This document shows positions 1-9,365 of a stretch of DNA of 64,000 nt, piece after piece. The notes under the pieces are model-generated. The model made no database searches. It saw nothing but the letters and a program-made list of their open reading frames with translations, and was not told the origin of the DNA. The stretch lies in assembly GCA_038131695.1 (NCBI GenBank), contig JAYPQA010000023.1, forward strand, positions 34,610 through 98,609, in the 5' to 3' direction. Origin of the DNA: JADHLK01 sp038131695 (lineage in GTDB: Bacteria > Pseudomonadota > Alphaproteobacteria > Puniceispirillales > Puniceispirillaceae). The translations under genes and the position numbers were made by a program. The first letter of the stretch is position 1; the number at the start of each line of letters is the position of its first letter.

Positions 1-90
1 TTTGCGGCTGTCTTGAAAAGTCTGTTTTGCCCGGATAGAATTTTGTCCGGATAAGGTTTGAGGGCAAAAAATCGACAAGGAGACAAATAG

Positions 91-398
91 ATGGCAGGTT
101 ACTGGATGGTGCGGGCCGATATTCTGGATGGCGAAAAACAAGCCGCCTATGCCAGGCTGGCGACAGCGGCGGTGGCCAAATTTGGCGGGCGCTATCTGCC
201 CGTGGCGGCCAGGCGGAAAGCCGGGAAGGCAGCTCCAGAGAGCGGCTGGTAATCATTGAATTCCCCTCCTATGCCGAAGCCAGGGCCGCCTATGACAGCC
301 CAGACTATCAGCAGGCGCTGGCCGTGCTGGAGGGCGGGGTCACCCGTGATTTTGCCATTGTTGAGGGGCTGGACGAGACAGCGCCCAGCCAGCCCTAA
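91..398 (+). CDS. DUF1330-family small protein, frameshifted
   Basis: A small protein of about 100 residues. It starts at ATG 91 after a good AAGGAGA ribosome site. The N-terminal half (MAGYWMVRADILDG, then a conserved FGGRYLP segment) and the C-terminal half (ERLVIIEFPSYAEARAAYDS, then PDYQ) fit the DUF1330 ferredoxin-like fold, but they lie in different frames. The break is between about 205 and 235, and without it the protein would stop at about 240. Family members are stand-alone proteins of unknown function, often near catabolic genes. It converges on the glutaryl-CoA dehydrogenase gene. The break may be a sequencing indel. Confidence 0.7.
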
Positions 399-405
399 CC
401 CATTT

Positions 406-1653
406 CTACATAAAGGCTTGCAGGCCCGTTTGTGCCCGGCCCAGAATCAGCGCATGGATATCATGCGTGCCCTCATAGGTATTGACCGCTTCCAGATTCA
501 TCACGTGGCGGATCACCGGATATTCATCTGAAATGCCGTTGCCGCCCAGCATATCGCGGGCCTGACGGGCAATATCCAGAGCCTTGCCACAATTATTGCG
601 CTTCATCAGGGAAATCAGCTCAGCTGGCGCACGATGCTCATCCAGCAGCCGACCGAGGCGCAAACAGCCCTGCAGGCCCAGCGAAATCTCCGTCTGCATA
701 TCAGCCAGCTTTTTCTGAATCAGCTGGTTCTGGGCCAGCGGGCGGCCAAATTGCTTGCGGTCCAGCGTATAGTCACGGGCCGCGTGCCAACAGGCTTCTG
801 CCGCCCCCATCGCCCCCCAGCTGATGCCAAAGCGGGCCCGGTTCAGACAGCCAAACGGCCCAGCCAGACCGGAGACTTCCGGCAACAGATTTTCCTCCGG
901 CACAAAGACCTCATCCATCTGGATCATGCCGGTGACCGAGGCGCGCAGGCTGAATTTGCCTTCAATTTTGGGCATCACCAGCCCCTTCATACCCTTTTCC
1001 AGGATAAAGCCGCGGATTTTATTGTCATGGGCTTCTGACTTGCCCCAGACAATCGCCACATCGGCTATCGGCGAATTGCTGATCCAATTCTTTGCCCCGG
1101 AGACCAGATAGCCCCCGTCAACCGGCTTCGCCCGCGTGATCATGCCGCCCGGATCAGAACCGTGATCCGGCTCGGTCAGACCGAAACAGCCGACCCATTC
1201 GCCGCTGGCCAGCTTGGGCAGATATTTCATCCGCTGTTCCTCACTGCCATAGGCAAAAATCGGATGCATCACCAGCGAGGATTGCACCGACATCGCAGAC
1301 CGGTAGCCGCTATCCACGCGTTCCACCTCTCTGGCGACCAGACCATAGGACACATAATTCACCCCGGCCCCACCATAGGCTTCGGGAATGGTAGGGCCAA
1401 GCAAGCCCAGCGCGCCCAGCTCATCCATAATCTCCCGATGGAAAATTTCATGCCGGTTCGCCTCTATCACGCGGCTCATCAGCTTGTCCTGGCAATAATC
1501 GCGGGCGGTATCCCGCACCATGCGCTCTTCCTCGGTCAACTGCTCATCCAGCAGGAACGGATCCGCCCAATCGAGCTGGGCAGGCTTGGCACGGGCCAAT
1601 TCCGGGCTGTTGGTGTGACCGGTCTCAGGCAAATCAGCTTTTGGTGCAGCCAT
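406..1653 (-). CDS. gcdH: Glutaryl-CoA dehydrogenase
   Basis: Flavoprotein of the acyl-CoA dehydrogenase family, 415 residues, predicted to oxidise and decarboxylate glutaryl-CoA to crotonyl-CoA in lysine, tryptophan and aromatic catabolism. The start at 1653 is chosen because AGGAG lies just upstream and the longer in-frame extension looks non-coding. Family signatures visible are [15 protein letters not shown] (substrate and FAD region), a Trp-Ile-Ser segment ([16 protein letters not shown]) and the C-terminal [15 protein letters not shown], whose Glu (about residue 394) is the catalytic base. Length and motif spelling match GcdH better than generic acyl-CoA dehydrogenases. It is separated from the upstream minus-strand operon by about 110 bases, so it may have its own promoter. 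It would be a plausible end point for the aromatic CoA pathways in this window. Confidence 0.93.
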   Translation of the reverse strand: MAAPKADLPETGHTNSPELARAKPAQLDWADPFLLDEQLTEEERMVRDTARDYCQDKLMSRVIEANRHEIFHREIMDELGALGLLGPTIPEAYGGAGVNYVSYGLVAREVERVDSGYRSAMSVQSSLVMHPIFAYGSEEQRMKYLPKLASGEWVGCFGLTEPDHGSDPGGMITRAKPVDGGYLVSGAKNWISNSPIADVAIVWGKSEAHDNKIRGFILEKGMKGLVMPKIEGKFSLRASVTGMIQMDEVFVPEENLLPEVSGLAGPFGCLNRARFGISWGAMGAAEACWHAARDYTLDRKQFGRPLAQNQLIQKKLADMQTEISLGLQGCLRLGRLLDEHRAPAELISLMKRNNCGKALDIARQARDMLGGNGISDEYPVIRHVMNLEAVNTYEGTHDIHALILGRAQTGLQAFM

Positions 1654-1763
1654 CAGAAAATCTCCTTTTATGCTTAAAATACATTTAGTCTGTTTTGTGT
1701 TGCTAATCCAGCCCCTGCAAAAGGAAAAATAGTTCCACCCCTTCCGGCAGGCGGCAAAACCGG

Positions 1764-2489
1764 CTAGCTGCCGTTTGAATTTACCGACAAACCGCCACAA
1801 ACAAACAGGGTCTGGCCGGTGACAAAGCTATTTTCAGGGGCACAAAAAAACATCATCGCACGCGCAACATCCTCAGCTGTTCCCAGCCGCCCGGCCGGAA
1901 TCCGCTCTTTTAAGGCATTCGCAGCCTGGCTGTCCGGGTCAACCAGATCAGAAAAATTGGCCGTCAGAACCGGCCCCGGGGCAACCTGATTGACGGTGAT
2001 ACCATGCTTGCCCCATTCAAGGGCCCAGCTGCGCACCAGCCCGGTGATCCCGGCCTTGGTGGCGGCATAGCTGGTGCGGCCCGGCACACCCAAAATCGCC
2101 CGGCTGGCATTAAAGACAATGCGGCCAAAACCAGCCGCCTGCATGGCCGGCAAGGCCGCCTTGGTCAAAATGGTCGGGCTGGTCAGATGCAGCTGTGCCA
2201 GCCTTGTCATGTCTTCGGGCTGCCAGTCTTCAATCAGCCGGTGCCTTATCTCACCGGCATTATGCACCAGATGGGTTATCCCGCCCTTGGCCAGATGACC
2301 TTCGGCAAAGGCGGTGACCGCCCCGGCATCTGTCATGTCCAGCAGCTCATGTGACAGGTTGGGGTGGCTGTCCGGATGGGCTTCAATCCCCACCGAAAGC
2401 ACCTCATAGCCTGCCTCCAGCATCATCCGGCTGACAGCCAGCCCGATACCGGAATTGCCGCCTGATACAAAAGCGCGATATTGGGTCAT
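1764..2489 (-). CDS. SDR-family oxidoreductase
   Basis: Short-chain dehydrogenase/reductase of 241 residues, expected to interconvert an alcohol and a ketone with NAD(P)H in the cytoplasm. The Rossmann glycine motif SGGNSGIG is at residues 9-16, HNAGE at about 76, and the catalytic Ser129, Tyr141 and Lys145 (SYAATK) are all present. The C-terminus has a typical [10 protein letters not shown] ending. The start at 2489 has an AGGGAGG site. It is the last gene of a minus-strand series that begins with the ring-hydroxylating dioxygenase near 9.3 kb. A dehydrogenase acting on a diol or hydroxyacyl-CoA intermediate of that pathway is likely, but the substrate cannot be read from sequence. Confidence 0.85.
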   Translation of the reverse strand: MTQYRAFVSGGNSGIGLAVSRMMLEAGYEVLSVGIEAHPDSHPNLSHELLDMTDAGAVTAFAEGHLAKGGITHLVHNAGEIRHRLIEDWQPEDMTRLAQLHLTSPTILTKAALPAMQAAGFGRIVFNASRAILGVPGRTSYAATKAGITGLVRSWALEWGKHGITVNQVAPGPVLTANFSDLVDPDSQAANALKERIPAGRLGTAEDVARAMMFFCAPENSFVTGQTLFVCGGLSVNSNGS

Positions 2490-2512
2490 CTGCGCCTCCC
2501 TTGCCTGTCTGT

Positions 2513-3313
2513 TCAGCCCGTCGAAGGCACCAGGGCCAGCACCCGCAGAGGGCTGCCCGTGCCATGCTTGATCTTCAGCGGGGCAGCCAGCAAAATCGCG
2601 CCGGTGGGTGGCAACCTGTCCAGCCCGTTCAGGCATTGCAGGCCATAGCGCCCGGCCCCATGCAAAATATAATGCGCCGGATAGGGCGGGTCAGCATGGG
2701 CCGCCTGTCCGGAATCGGTGCCGATACATTCAGTGCCAAAACCGATAATATCGCGATCTTCTACCAAAAACCGCACCGCTTCGGTTGCCGGGCCGGGGGA
2801 ATGGGCCCCATCCTCGCGCAGATTGACATAGTCTGCCCCGCGCCGCCGCGACCAGCCGGTGCGCATCAAAACCCAGCTTTGCGGCGGGATTTTGCCATAT
2901 TCTGCTTCAAAGGCCTCAATCTTGGCCCGATCCATCTCATAATCTTCATCACCCTGTGTTTCGGCCTCGCAATCAATGACACAGACCCGCCCGACCAGCT
3001 TTTGCACCGGCAGGGAATCGACCGTATTATGCGGCAGATCGCGCCCGCTGACCCAATGGATGGGGGCATCAAAATGCGTGCCGGTATGCTCACCGCAGGA
3101 AAAATTATACCAATGCCAGGCAGGCCCGCGCGCATCATAGCGCGAGACTTCCTCCATCCGGAACCGGGCACATTGGCCAAATTCAGGCGGCAGAATAATC
3201 ACCGGAAAATCCGGGTCCAGCGTATGCGTCAAATCCACCACCTCTACCGCGCCGCTGGCCAGATCAAGGGCCAGATTATCCAGCAGGCCAGCTGTCTGAT
3301 CGGGCTTGCTCAT
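2513..3313 (-). CDS. Cyclase family protein (kynurenine-formamidase-like metal hydrolase)
   Basis: Predicted metal-dependent hydrolase of 266 residues in the cyclase family (PF04199), which includes bacterial arylformamidase KynB and isatin hydrolase. The diagnostic metal-binding motif HTGTHFDAPIH is at residues 76-86, and a second His/Asp-rich segment follows. Its start overlaps the stop of the DUF35-SDR fusion gene by four bases (ATGA), so it is translationally coupled to it. In an aromatic-acid setting it could hydrolyse a formamide, imide or lactone. True KynB is usually shorter (about 210 residues), so I do not assign kynurenine formamidase outright. Confidence 0.82.
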   Translation of the reverse strand: MSKPDQTAGLLDNLALDLASGAVEVVDLTHTLDPDFPVIILPPEFGQCARFRMEEVSRYDARGPAWHWYNFSCGEHTGTHFDAPIHWVSGRDLPHNTVDSLPVQKLVGRVCVIDCEAETQGDEDYEMDRAKIEAFEAEYGKIPPQSWVLMRTGWSRRRGADYVNLREDGAHSPGPATEAVRFLVEDRDIIGFGTECIGTDSGQAAHADPPYPAHYILHGAGRYGLQCLNGLDRLPPTGAILLAAPLKIKHGTGSPLRVLALVPSTG

Positions 3314-4572
3314 TCGCGCCCCCCTCCGGTCAGTTCAATTTCCAGCAATTTGGCATCCTCCCGAAAACGGCTGGCGACATCGCGGGCAACATCCCCGATA
3401 TAAATATCTTCCAGCCCCTGTTGCAGCCCCTTGATTAAATCGCGGGCCAGCCGCTGCGGGTCCAGCTTGGGTGGCAGCACGCTCTCATACCAGTCCTGCT
3501 CCAGCGGGCCGATATAGGCATTGACCACCCGCACCCCGCTGCCCAGCATTTCGGCACGCAAACACTGGCTGAGCGAATAGACAGCCGCATGACAGGCAGA
3601 ATGGGTGCCATAGCTGGGCCAATTCGCATGGGCATAGACAGACAGAACCGTCACAAAGGCGGTGGCCGAATTCACCCCGTCTGCCCCGCGCCCGCGCATC
3701 GCCGGGCCAAACTGGCTGGCCAGCCGCATATAGCCGGTCACCAGCCTGTCCTGCATTTCCTGGGCAAGGGTCAGGCTGGAGCCATCCAGCAAGCCGCCGG
3801 GCCGCGGCTGATCCGCGGTATGGATCAGAATATCCACCTTGCCGCCAATTTCTGCAGCCAGCTCCTTGACCGAGCCGCTATCCGTCAAATCCAGCGGCAC
3901 GATGGTGACATGATCCAGCGCTTCCAGCGCCTCCAGCACCGCATCACGCCGCCAGCTTTCGGCTACACCGGCAAAAATTTCCTTTGCCTCAGCCGCGGCC
4001 AAAGCCCTCGCCAGAGCCAGACCCGCCGGGCTGCGCGCATCAGAAATCAGCACCCGCCGGTATTTTGGATCTGAGGTCAATTCGCGTAATTGGCTGTCTT
4101 CATTCACTGAACTGCCCTCCCGGTTTTTATAGGCCATGAATACCGCCCTTTGTGCCTTGTCAAGATGCAGGCCCATCTCGACCTGTTCCCCTACCTGAAC
4201 CTCTTGATGCAGATGCGCCATGATGCTGGGCCCGCAGGCCAGCTGCACCGTGCCGATACGCCAGGGCATACGCCCGCGAAAATACAGCTCCGGGCTGGTT
4301 TCCAGCACTGACTCAGCGATCAGCTCACCGCGCCTGTCCACCTCCCGCCAATCCAGCTCGGCCAGACAGCCGGGACAGGCATCACGCGGCGGCCAAACGG
4401 CCTTGTCACACGCCGCACAAAAAGGCAGGCAAAATTCACCGCGTGCCGCAAAGCCAGCCAGACGCAGGCCAAGGCGCGACCGCCGCAAGGGCGGGACCAA
4501 CGGCGCGGCTGTCTTTAGCTGCGGGTTTTTCTTGACCGGCTGCGGCAGCTTGTCCTTGCCTGTTCCCGCCAT
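3310..4572 (-). CDS. DUF35 zinc-ribbon/OB-fold protein fused to a degenerate SDR domain
   Basis: Two-domain protein of 420 residues. Residues about 25-135 are a DUF35 acyl-CoA-binding module: a zinc ribbon with CAAC at 52-55 and CPGC at 66-69, then an OB-fold. Residues about 150-415 resemble an SDR, but the usual glycine motif is altered (SDARSPAGLALA) and the catalytic YxxxK appears as YGTHS, so the lysine is missing. The ATG at 4572 overlaps the stop of the thiolase-like gene (TGATG). DUF35 proteins commonly partner thiolase-like enzymes. In bacterial steroid degradation such a pair (Ltp2 with the ChsH2 DUF35 domain) performs a retro-aldol cleavage of a CoA thioester. Fusion of DUF35 to an SDR-like domain is unusual and suggests a dedicated complex. 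Confidence 0.85.
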   Translation of the reverse strand: MAGTGKDKLPQPVKKNPQLKTAAPLVPPLRRSRLGLRLAGFAARGEFCLPFCAACDKAVWPPRDACPGCLAELDWREVDRRGELIAESVLETSPELYFRGRMPWRIGTVQLACGPSIMAHLHQEVQVGEQVEMGLHLDKAQRAVFMAYKNREGSSVNEDSQLRELTSDPKYRRVLISDARSPAGLALARALAAAEAKEIFAGVAESWRRDAVLEALEALDHVTIVPLDLTDSGSVKELAAEIGGKVDILIHTADQPRPGGLLDGSSLTLAQEMQDRLVTGYMRLASQFGPAMRGRGADGVNSATAFVTVLSVYAHANWPSYGTHSACHAAVYSLSQCLRAEMLGSGVRVVNAYIGPLEQDWYESVLPPKLDPQRLARDLIKGLQQGLEDIYIGDVARDVASRFREDAKLLEIELTGGGRE

Positions 4573-5744
4573 CAGACCGCCCCTTCCAGCACCGCTGCAC
4601 CACTGCAAACGCCGCGATCATAATTCACCATTCCAAAGCCGGAGACAAGGCCCAGCCGGGCCCCTACCACCTGGCGCTTGCCGGCCTGCCCGGTCAGCTG
4701 GCGCACCGCCTCAACCAGCCCGATAAAGCCGCCTGCCGCACCGGCCTGCCCGGCTGAAAGCTGGCCGCCAGAGGTGTTATGCGGGAAATCCCCCTGCCAG
4801 GTCAGATCACGCTGCAGCAGGAACTCAGCCGCCTTGCCCTTGGCAAAAAAGCCCAAATCTTCCATCTGCATGACGCTGATCACCGGGTAATCATCATAGG
4901 TCTGGATGAGGTCCATATCCGGCGGATTGCTGCCGGCATCATGCCAAAATCGTTCCTGCTCCTTTTGCCAGCCGCCGCGAAACTGCACCGGATCGCTGGC
5001 GAAGGCGTTATGATGTTCCATCACCGCCTTGATCCGCACAAAGGGCAGCTTGCGCTGGCTGGCCATCTCCTCGGACATGACCAGAAAACTCTCAGCCCCG
5101 GCGCAGGGCATCACACAATCAAACAGGCCCAGCGGCGAGGCGATCATGCGGGCTGAGAGATAGGCCTCCAGGCTGAGCGGCCGGGTCATCATCGCCCCTT
5201 CGAGCAGCAGGGCGTTGCTGCGCTGGTCAACCGCGATTTTGCCAAACAACTCTCTTGGCGTGTCAAAACGGCGCATATAGTAATCTGTCAGCAGGGCAAA
5301 ATAGCCATTCGCCCCGCCCGACCCATAGGGCCAGGCCGCATCATTGGAAAAATTGGAAAAGCGCGAGAGAGTCTGGCGGAAACTGTCCAGCTGGTTGGTG
5401 TCACCGGCCAGACAGGCAATAATACTGGCATCCCCGCACTGAACCGCCCGCGCCGCGCGTTGCAAACCCACAATGCCAGACGCCCCGCCCATCGGAATAT
5501 GTTCCAGCCAGCGCAAATCCAGCCCGCTATGCTGGGCAAAACCGACAGCTGAGTCCGGATGCAGCGTAAAGCTGGAGACGGTCAGCCCGTCAATCTCATC
5601 TGGCCGGATAGCAACAGAGGCCAACATCTCGCGCAGGCAGCCCAGCAACCACCAATGCGCCGACTGGTTGGAAAATCGCTGATAGGGCAGGCTCATCGGG
5701 GCAGTCAGCACCACCCCGTCATAATTTGCCCGTGCCTGTGCCAT
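4572..5744 (-). CDS. Thiolase-like protein (SCP2-thiolase/Ltp2 type, no N-terminal nucleophilic Cys)
   Basis: Thiolase-fold protein of 390 residues. The place normally held by the acyl-accepting cysteine (C-x-S-G) reads MGGASG at residues 85-90, so the cysteine is replaced by glycine. The usual GHPxGATG loop reads GQAGAAGG. A TYDDYPV segment followed by EDLGFFAKG is reminiscent of the lyase-type members of the family. These substitutions argue against classical Claisen thiolysis and for the retro-aldolase or lipid-transfer-type branch. The gene overlaps the downstream DUF35-SDR gene and lies 10 bases after the CoA-ligase gene. Together these suggest activation, modification and cleavage of a CoA-bound substrate. 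Confidence 0.86.
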   Translation of the reverse strand: MAQARANYDGVVLTAPMSLPYQRFSNQSAHWWLLGCLREMLASVAIRPDEIDGLTVSSFTLHPDSAVGFAQHSGLDLRWLEHIPMGGASGIVGLQRAARAVQCGDASIIACLAGDTNQLDSFRQTLSRFSNFSNDAAWPYGSGGANGYFALLTDYYMRRFDTPRELFGKIAVDQRSNALLLEGAMMTRPLSLEAYLSARMIASPLGLFDCVMPCAGAESFLVMSEEMASQRKLPFVRIKAVMEHHNAFASDPVQFRGGWQKEQERFWHDAGSNPPDMDLIQTYDDYPVISVMQMEDLGFFAKGKAAEFLLQRDLTWQGDFPHNTSGGQLSAGQAGAAGGFIGLVEAVRQLTGQAGKRQVVGARLGLVSGFGMVNYDRGVCSGAAVLEGAV

Positions 5745-5754
5745 CTGCGCTGCC

Positions 5755-7389
5755 CTATGCCGGTTTTTGCTGTTTCTTGCCGGCCCGGTAATCCTGCAAG
5801 GCGCCCTGCTCTGCCATCTCCAGCAGCATTTTTTGCAAGCCGCCGCGCTGCACCTTTTGGGTGCCGGTCAAGCGGCAGGCTGTCCACCCGGGCAAACCAG
5901 CCTGGGGCCTTGTAATAGGCCAGCTGATCCGAGGCCAGCGCAAACAGCGCATCAAACAGGGCCTGCATATCCTGATCCGGGTTGCGCGGAACCACCAGAC
6001 AAGCCACCTCATCGCCGCGCAGATCATCGGCCACCGGCCCGACTGCCAGCTGGGCAACATCCGGATGCCGGGCCAGCACCGCCTCCACCTCTATGGATGC
6101 GATATTTTCACCCGACCGGCGGATGATATTTTTCTTGCGATCGCGGAAATAGAAAAACCCGTCCGCATCCTGCTCGACAATATCGCCAGTATGAAACCAG
6201 CCCCCCTGCCAGGCTTCTTCCGTTGCCTCAGGGTTTTTGTAATAGGCGGTGAAAAACCCAAAATGCGGGTCAGCCCCGGCGCGCCGCACCAACAGCTCGC
6301 CCGGCTCATCCCTGCCAGCTGGCTGGCCATCTCTCGCTGGATCAGAACCTCTACGGTCTCTTCAGCGCGGCCAAAGCAATTCAGCCCAATCCGCCGATCC
6401 GGGTCAGTGGCGGCGATACAGGCCCCGGCGCCCGTCTCGGTCATCGCCCAGGCTTCCAGCAGGGGAAAGCCGAAGCGCGCTTCAAAACGGGCATGGAGCG
6501 TGCGATCCACCCCGGCCCCGAAACCAAAGCGCACCGTGTGATCCCGGTCATCGCTGCTCTCAGGTAGCTGCATCAAGATAGAGGGCATCACCCCCAGATA
6601 ATGCAGGATAGTGGCCCCGGAATCGCGGACATCTGCCTGCCAGCTCGACGGGTGGAACCGGTCCAGCGGCACCAGACAGCCCGCACAGCTGACCATCGCC
6701 ATCACCGAACAGGCCAGCGCATTCATATGGAATAGCGGCAGCGGCGTTATCATCACCTCACTGGCTTGCGACAATCCCCAGGGCGGCGGCATCTCAACAT
6801 ACCAATCGCCGGCATAGAGGAAATATTCCTGGCTCAGCTGGCATCCCTTGGGCAGGCCGGTTGTTCCCGAAGTATAAAGCAGGGCAGCCTCGGTCTTGCT
6901 GGCCGCTGGCGGGGCGGGCGGCAGCGGGGCTTGGCTGGCACAGGAAGGCGGAACCCCATCAGCCGCGATAACAGGCACCCCGGCCTTGCCACAGACCTCT
7001 GCCAGCACCGGCGGGGCCGCCGCAGCCGCTATCATCAGGCGCAATTCAGAATGATCGATCAGCCAGGTCAATTCAGCAGACCGCAAATCCGGATTGATCG
7101 GCACAATCGATAGGCCAAGGCTGTTCGCGGCCAGAAAATTGACGAAAAAATCCGGCCGGTTATAGAGATACAGGCCAATACGCTCACCGGGGCGCAGCCC
7201 GGCCGCCGCCAGAACAGCTGCCCGGCCTTCAGCAGCCTGGCGCATTTCCTGATAGCTGGTATCTCCGGCCTCTATTCCATAGACCTTTGCAACGCTCGGC
7301 ATATAGCGCAAAAAAGGCTGGTCCGGGTAGGTGCTTGCTGTCTGGCAAAAACGCTGCCAGACCGTTTCATCTTTATAAAAGGCGGCCAT
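5755..7389 (-). CDS. AMP-dependent acyl-CoA synthetase, two frameshifts
   Basis: Adenylate-forming CoA ligase of about 544 residues, resembling CaiC-type carnitine/crotonobetaine or medium-chain acyl-CoA ligases. The ATP-binding motif YTSGTTGLPKG is at 172-182, with TETGAG and the hinge and C-terminal segments (GWFHTGDIVEQDADGF, then FRDRKKNIIRRSGENI). The reading frame breaks near 6310 in a run of G (LAGDEPGELLVRRAG restored) and again near 5873 (LPLTGTQKVQRGG restored). The two shifts cancel in length and give the end at 5755. ATG 7389 is preferred; GTG 7407 is possible. It presumably activates the acid substrate of the pathway shared with the adjacent thiolase-like and Rieske genes. Confidence 0.82.
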
Positions 7390-7420
7390 GTGCCCGGGTT
7401 TTGTCACAATAGGGATCCTG

Positions 7421-7918
7421 TCACAATATCAGCTGAATATTCGGAAAGGCCGCATCGGGATTCATCAGCCGGACAGTCTTGCGCCGAATCATCAGCGGCT
7501 GGCCGGCCCCTTTTGGGGCGGCCACCAGCTCATGCTCCGCCCAGCCAGCCATCAGCATCTGATCATCAATACGGGTCTCTATATAGTTAAAGGCGGTGCG
7601 GGTGGTAATCACATCCTTGCCGCGGCTGAGGATTTGCGGGTGCTGCAACAGATGGTGACAGCGCGAGCGCGGCTTTTGGGAAAAGGTCCGGTCGCCCTGC
7701 AAGCGATCAATCCGCACTCTCAAAAGCAGCTTGTCATCATGCATCAAGGAGGTCACCAGCCGGTCATCCGTCTGGCCATATTCCAGCGGCATCCAGTAGA
7801 GAAAATCCTCAGTCAGCAGGTCCAGCCAGCTTTCATGGCCTTCATTATCCAGCAATTCCGCCTCAAAATAGAGAAAATTGCGGATGGTTTTTTTCTTCAT
7901 CCCGGCCAGCCCGCTCAT
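7421..7918 (-). CDS. Aromatic-ring-hydroxylating dioxygenase, beta subunit
   Basis: Small subunit of a Rieske non-haem iron oxygenase, 165 residues, with the cone-shaped NTF2-like fold. Segments typical of this family are FLYFEAELLDNEGHESWLDL near the N-terminus, DFLYWMPLEY, SRCHHLLQHPQILSR, and a C-terminal AGWAEHELVAA followed by RRKTVRLMNPDAA. The ATG at 7918 overlaps the alpha-subunit stop (ATGA), as expected for a two-subunit terminal oxygenase. The subunit is structural and shapes the hexamer; it holds no iron. No ferredoxin or reductase gene is adjacent, so electron transfer must come from elsewhere. Confidence 0.9.
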   Translation of the reverse strand: MSGLAGMKKKTIRNFLYFEAELLDNEGHESWLDLLTEDFLYWMPLEYGQTDDRLVTSLMHDDKLLLRVRIDRLQGDRTFSQKPRSRCHHLLQHPQILSRGKDVITTRTAFNYIETRIDDQMLMAGWAEHELVAAPKGAGQPLMIRRKTVRLMNPDAAFPNIQLIL

Positions 7919-9279
7919 GCCTCTGCCCCGGCTTTGTCTTCGGCATTATGGATGGATTCCAGCATGAATTTGCGCCAGGCATCAAACTGGTTCCGCATTT
8001 GCAGCTCAGAGGTGCCGATAACCACCTTTTCTGCGTCAAAATCCATTTCCCCGGCCTGCATCTCGCGCTGCATATTCACCCAGTCATTGCCGCCCGCTGA
8101 CAGCCCTTCCTGGGCGCGCTCATACATCTCCAGATCATCATGCCCGACAATAGAGGTGGGCGCATTGATCAGCCGGTTATAGGCAGCTGTGCGCTCCAGC
8201 AGCATATCGGGCGCACCATCAAGCCGGAAAATCCAGCTTTCCACCAGCGTGCGATCAGCAGCCAGCGGCTTGAACAGGCGCAAGGACTGAATCGGCCCCT
8301 TGACCATGATATTAGGGAAAAACACGGTATTATGCCGACTTTCCGAGAGAATGGCCTCCGCCCGCTCCTGGCCATAGGCGGCGATCATCTGGTCAAAATA
8401 GCCGGGTATCTCTGAATAGTTGGAATGAATCGACTGGGTAACCCCGGTATGGCCATGCCCGTTCGGCCAAATCCTGATCCCCATCTTGTCATAAAAGGAA
8501 TAATCCGACAGGAACGGGGCATAGATTTCCACCGCCATCGGCTTTTTACCGTCGCCGCCAATGCGCGACCAGAGATCCACCACCGTCCCGGCTGAGCTTT
8601 CATGCGCCACCATCGGATGACAGGTATCGGTCTGATTCTCCACCAGCATCTTCCAGTTGCATCTGTGCATATAACGCAAGGGCGGCCCGGCCACTGACAG
8701 CCGCCCCTCTGGCGAGCGGTCGATCATATTATCCAGCGTTGAGAGCGAGCCGCCAAAAAACGCGTCAAAATCCATCCCCTGAGAGGCCAGCCGGGCAAAA
8801 ATAAAGCCGCGATAATTGACCAGATTTTCCACTGGCGAGAGCCCGCACCCGGCTGCTGATTTTTGCAGCTGCTCCTCATCATAGCCTTGCGGATGCGGAA
8901 TCGAGCGCAAGGATCCGTCCGTGCGGAAAGTCCAGGCATGATAGGGGCAGCGAAAGAACGGGCCCGCCTGGCCGGCCGCATCCAGAACCAGCTTGGTTCC
9001 CTTATGCGGGCAGCGATTGTGAAAGACCTTGACCTCTTCACGGTCGCGCACCATCAAAACCGGCTGATCCGCCAAATCAGTGGCAATATAATCGCCGCGA
9101 TTGGGCACCTGGCTGTCATGCCCGACATAGAGCCAGCACTGGCGAAACAGATGCTGCATCTCAGCCTGGAAAATCGCCTGCGAGGCATACAGATCACGAT
9201 GCGCCTCGCCGGGACGGAAAAGCCCTTCTACCTGTGCTGCGGTGATATTCACTTGATTGCCGGTCATTTTTTCTGCCAT
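7915..9279 (-). CDS. Aromatic-ring-hydroxylating dioxygenase, alpha (Rieske) subunit
   Basis: Catalytic subunit of a Rieske oxygenase, 454 residues. The [2Fe-2S] ligands are clear: Cys90-x-His92 (CPHKGT) and Cys111-x2-His114 (CPYHAW). The mononuclear iron site is ENQTDTCHPMVAHESS, giving bridging Asp218 and iron ligands His221 and His226. A Cys stands where many homologues have Tyr (D-x-Y-H). DDLEMYERAQEGL near the C-terminus provides the acidic ligand region. It is the first gene of the minus-strand operon ending near 1.76 kb. A leftward promoter should lie in 9280-9365, between it and the divergent racemase gene. The substrate is unknown; benzoate-, anthranilate- or phenylpropanoid-type acids are possible. 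Confidence 0.9.
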   Translation of the reverse strand: MAEKMTGNQVNITAAQVEGLFRPGEAHRDLYASQAIFQAEMQHLFRQCWLYVGHDSQVPNRGDYIATDLADQPVLMVRDREEVKVFHNRCPHKGTKLVLDAAGQAGPFFRCPYHAWTFRTDGSLRSIPHPQGYDEEQLQKSAAGCGLSPVENLVNYRGFIFARLASQGMDFDAFFGGSLSTLDNMIDRSPEGRLSVAGPPLRYMHRCNWKMLVENQTDTCHPMVAHESSAGTVVDLWSRIGGDGKKPMAVEIYAPFLSDYSFYDKMGIRIWPNGHGHTGVTQSIHSNYSEIPGYFDQMIAAYGQERAEAILSESRHNTVFFPNIMVKGPIQSLRLFKPLAADRTLVESWIFRLDGAPDMLLERTAAYNRLINAPTSIVGHDDLEMYERAQEGLSAGGNDWVNMQREMQAGEMDFDAEKVVIGTSELQMRNQFDAWRKFMLESIHNAEDKAGAEA

Positions 9280-9365
9280 GGTCACACTGTGATGCAATTT
9301 ATTTGAAACTTCAAGTAATTTTCAGGCCGCTTTGCGCGGGCTATCGGCTCCAGGGAGTTCTCCTT

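Noticed and set aside
2513..3313. Assignment as kynurenine formamidase KynB for an anthranilate pathway
   Set aside because: The HxGTHxDxPxH motif is shared by the whole cyclase family, the protein is longer than KynB, and no kynureninase or tryptophan dioxygenase gene is present.
4572..5744. Assignment as acetyl-CoA acetyltransferase (FadA/AtoB type)
   Set aside because: The nucleophilic Cys and the GHPxGATG His are both absent, so classical thiolase activity is not supported.
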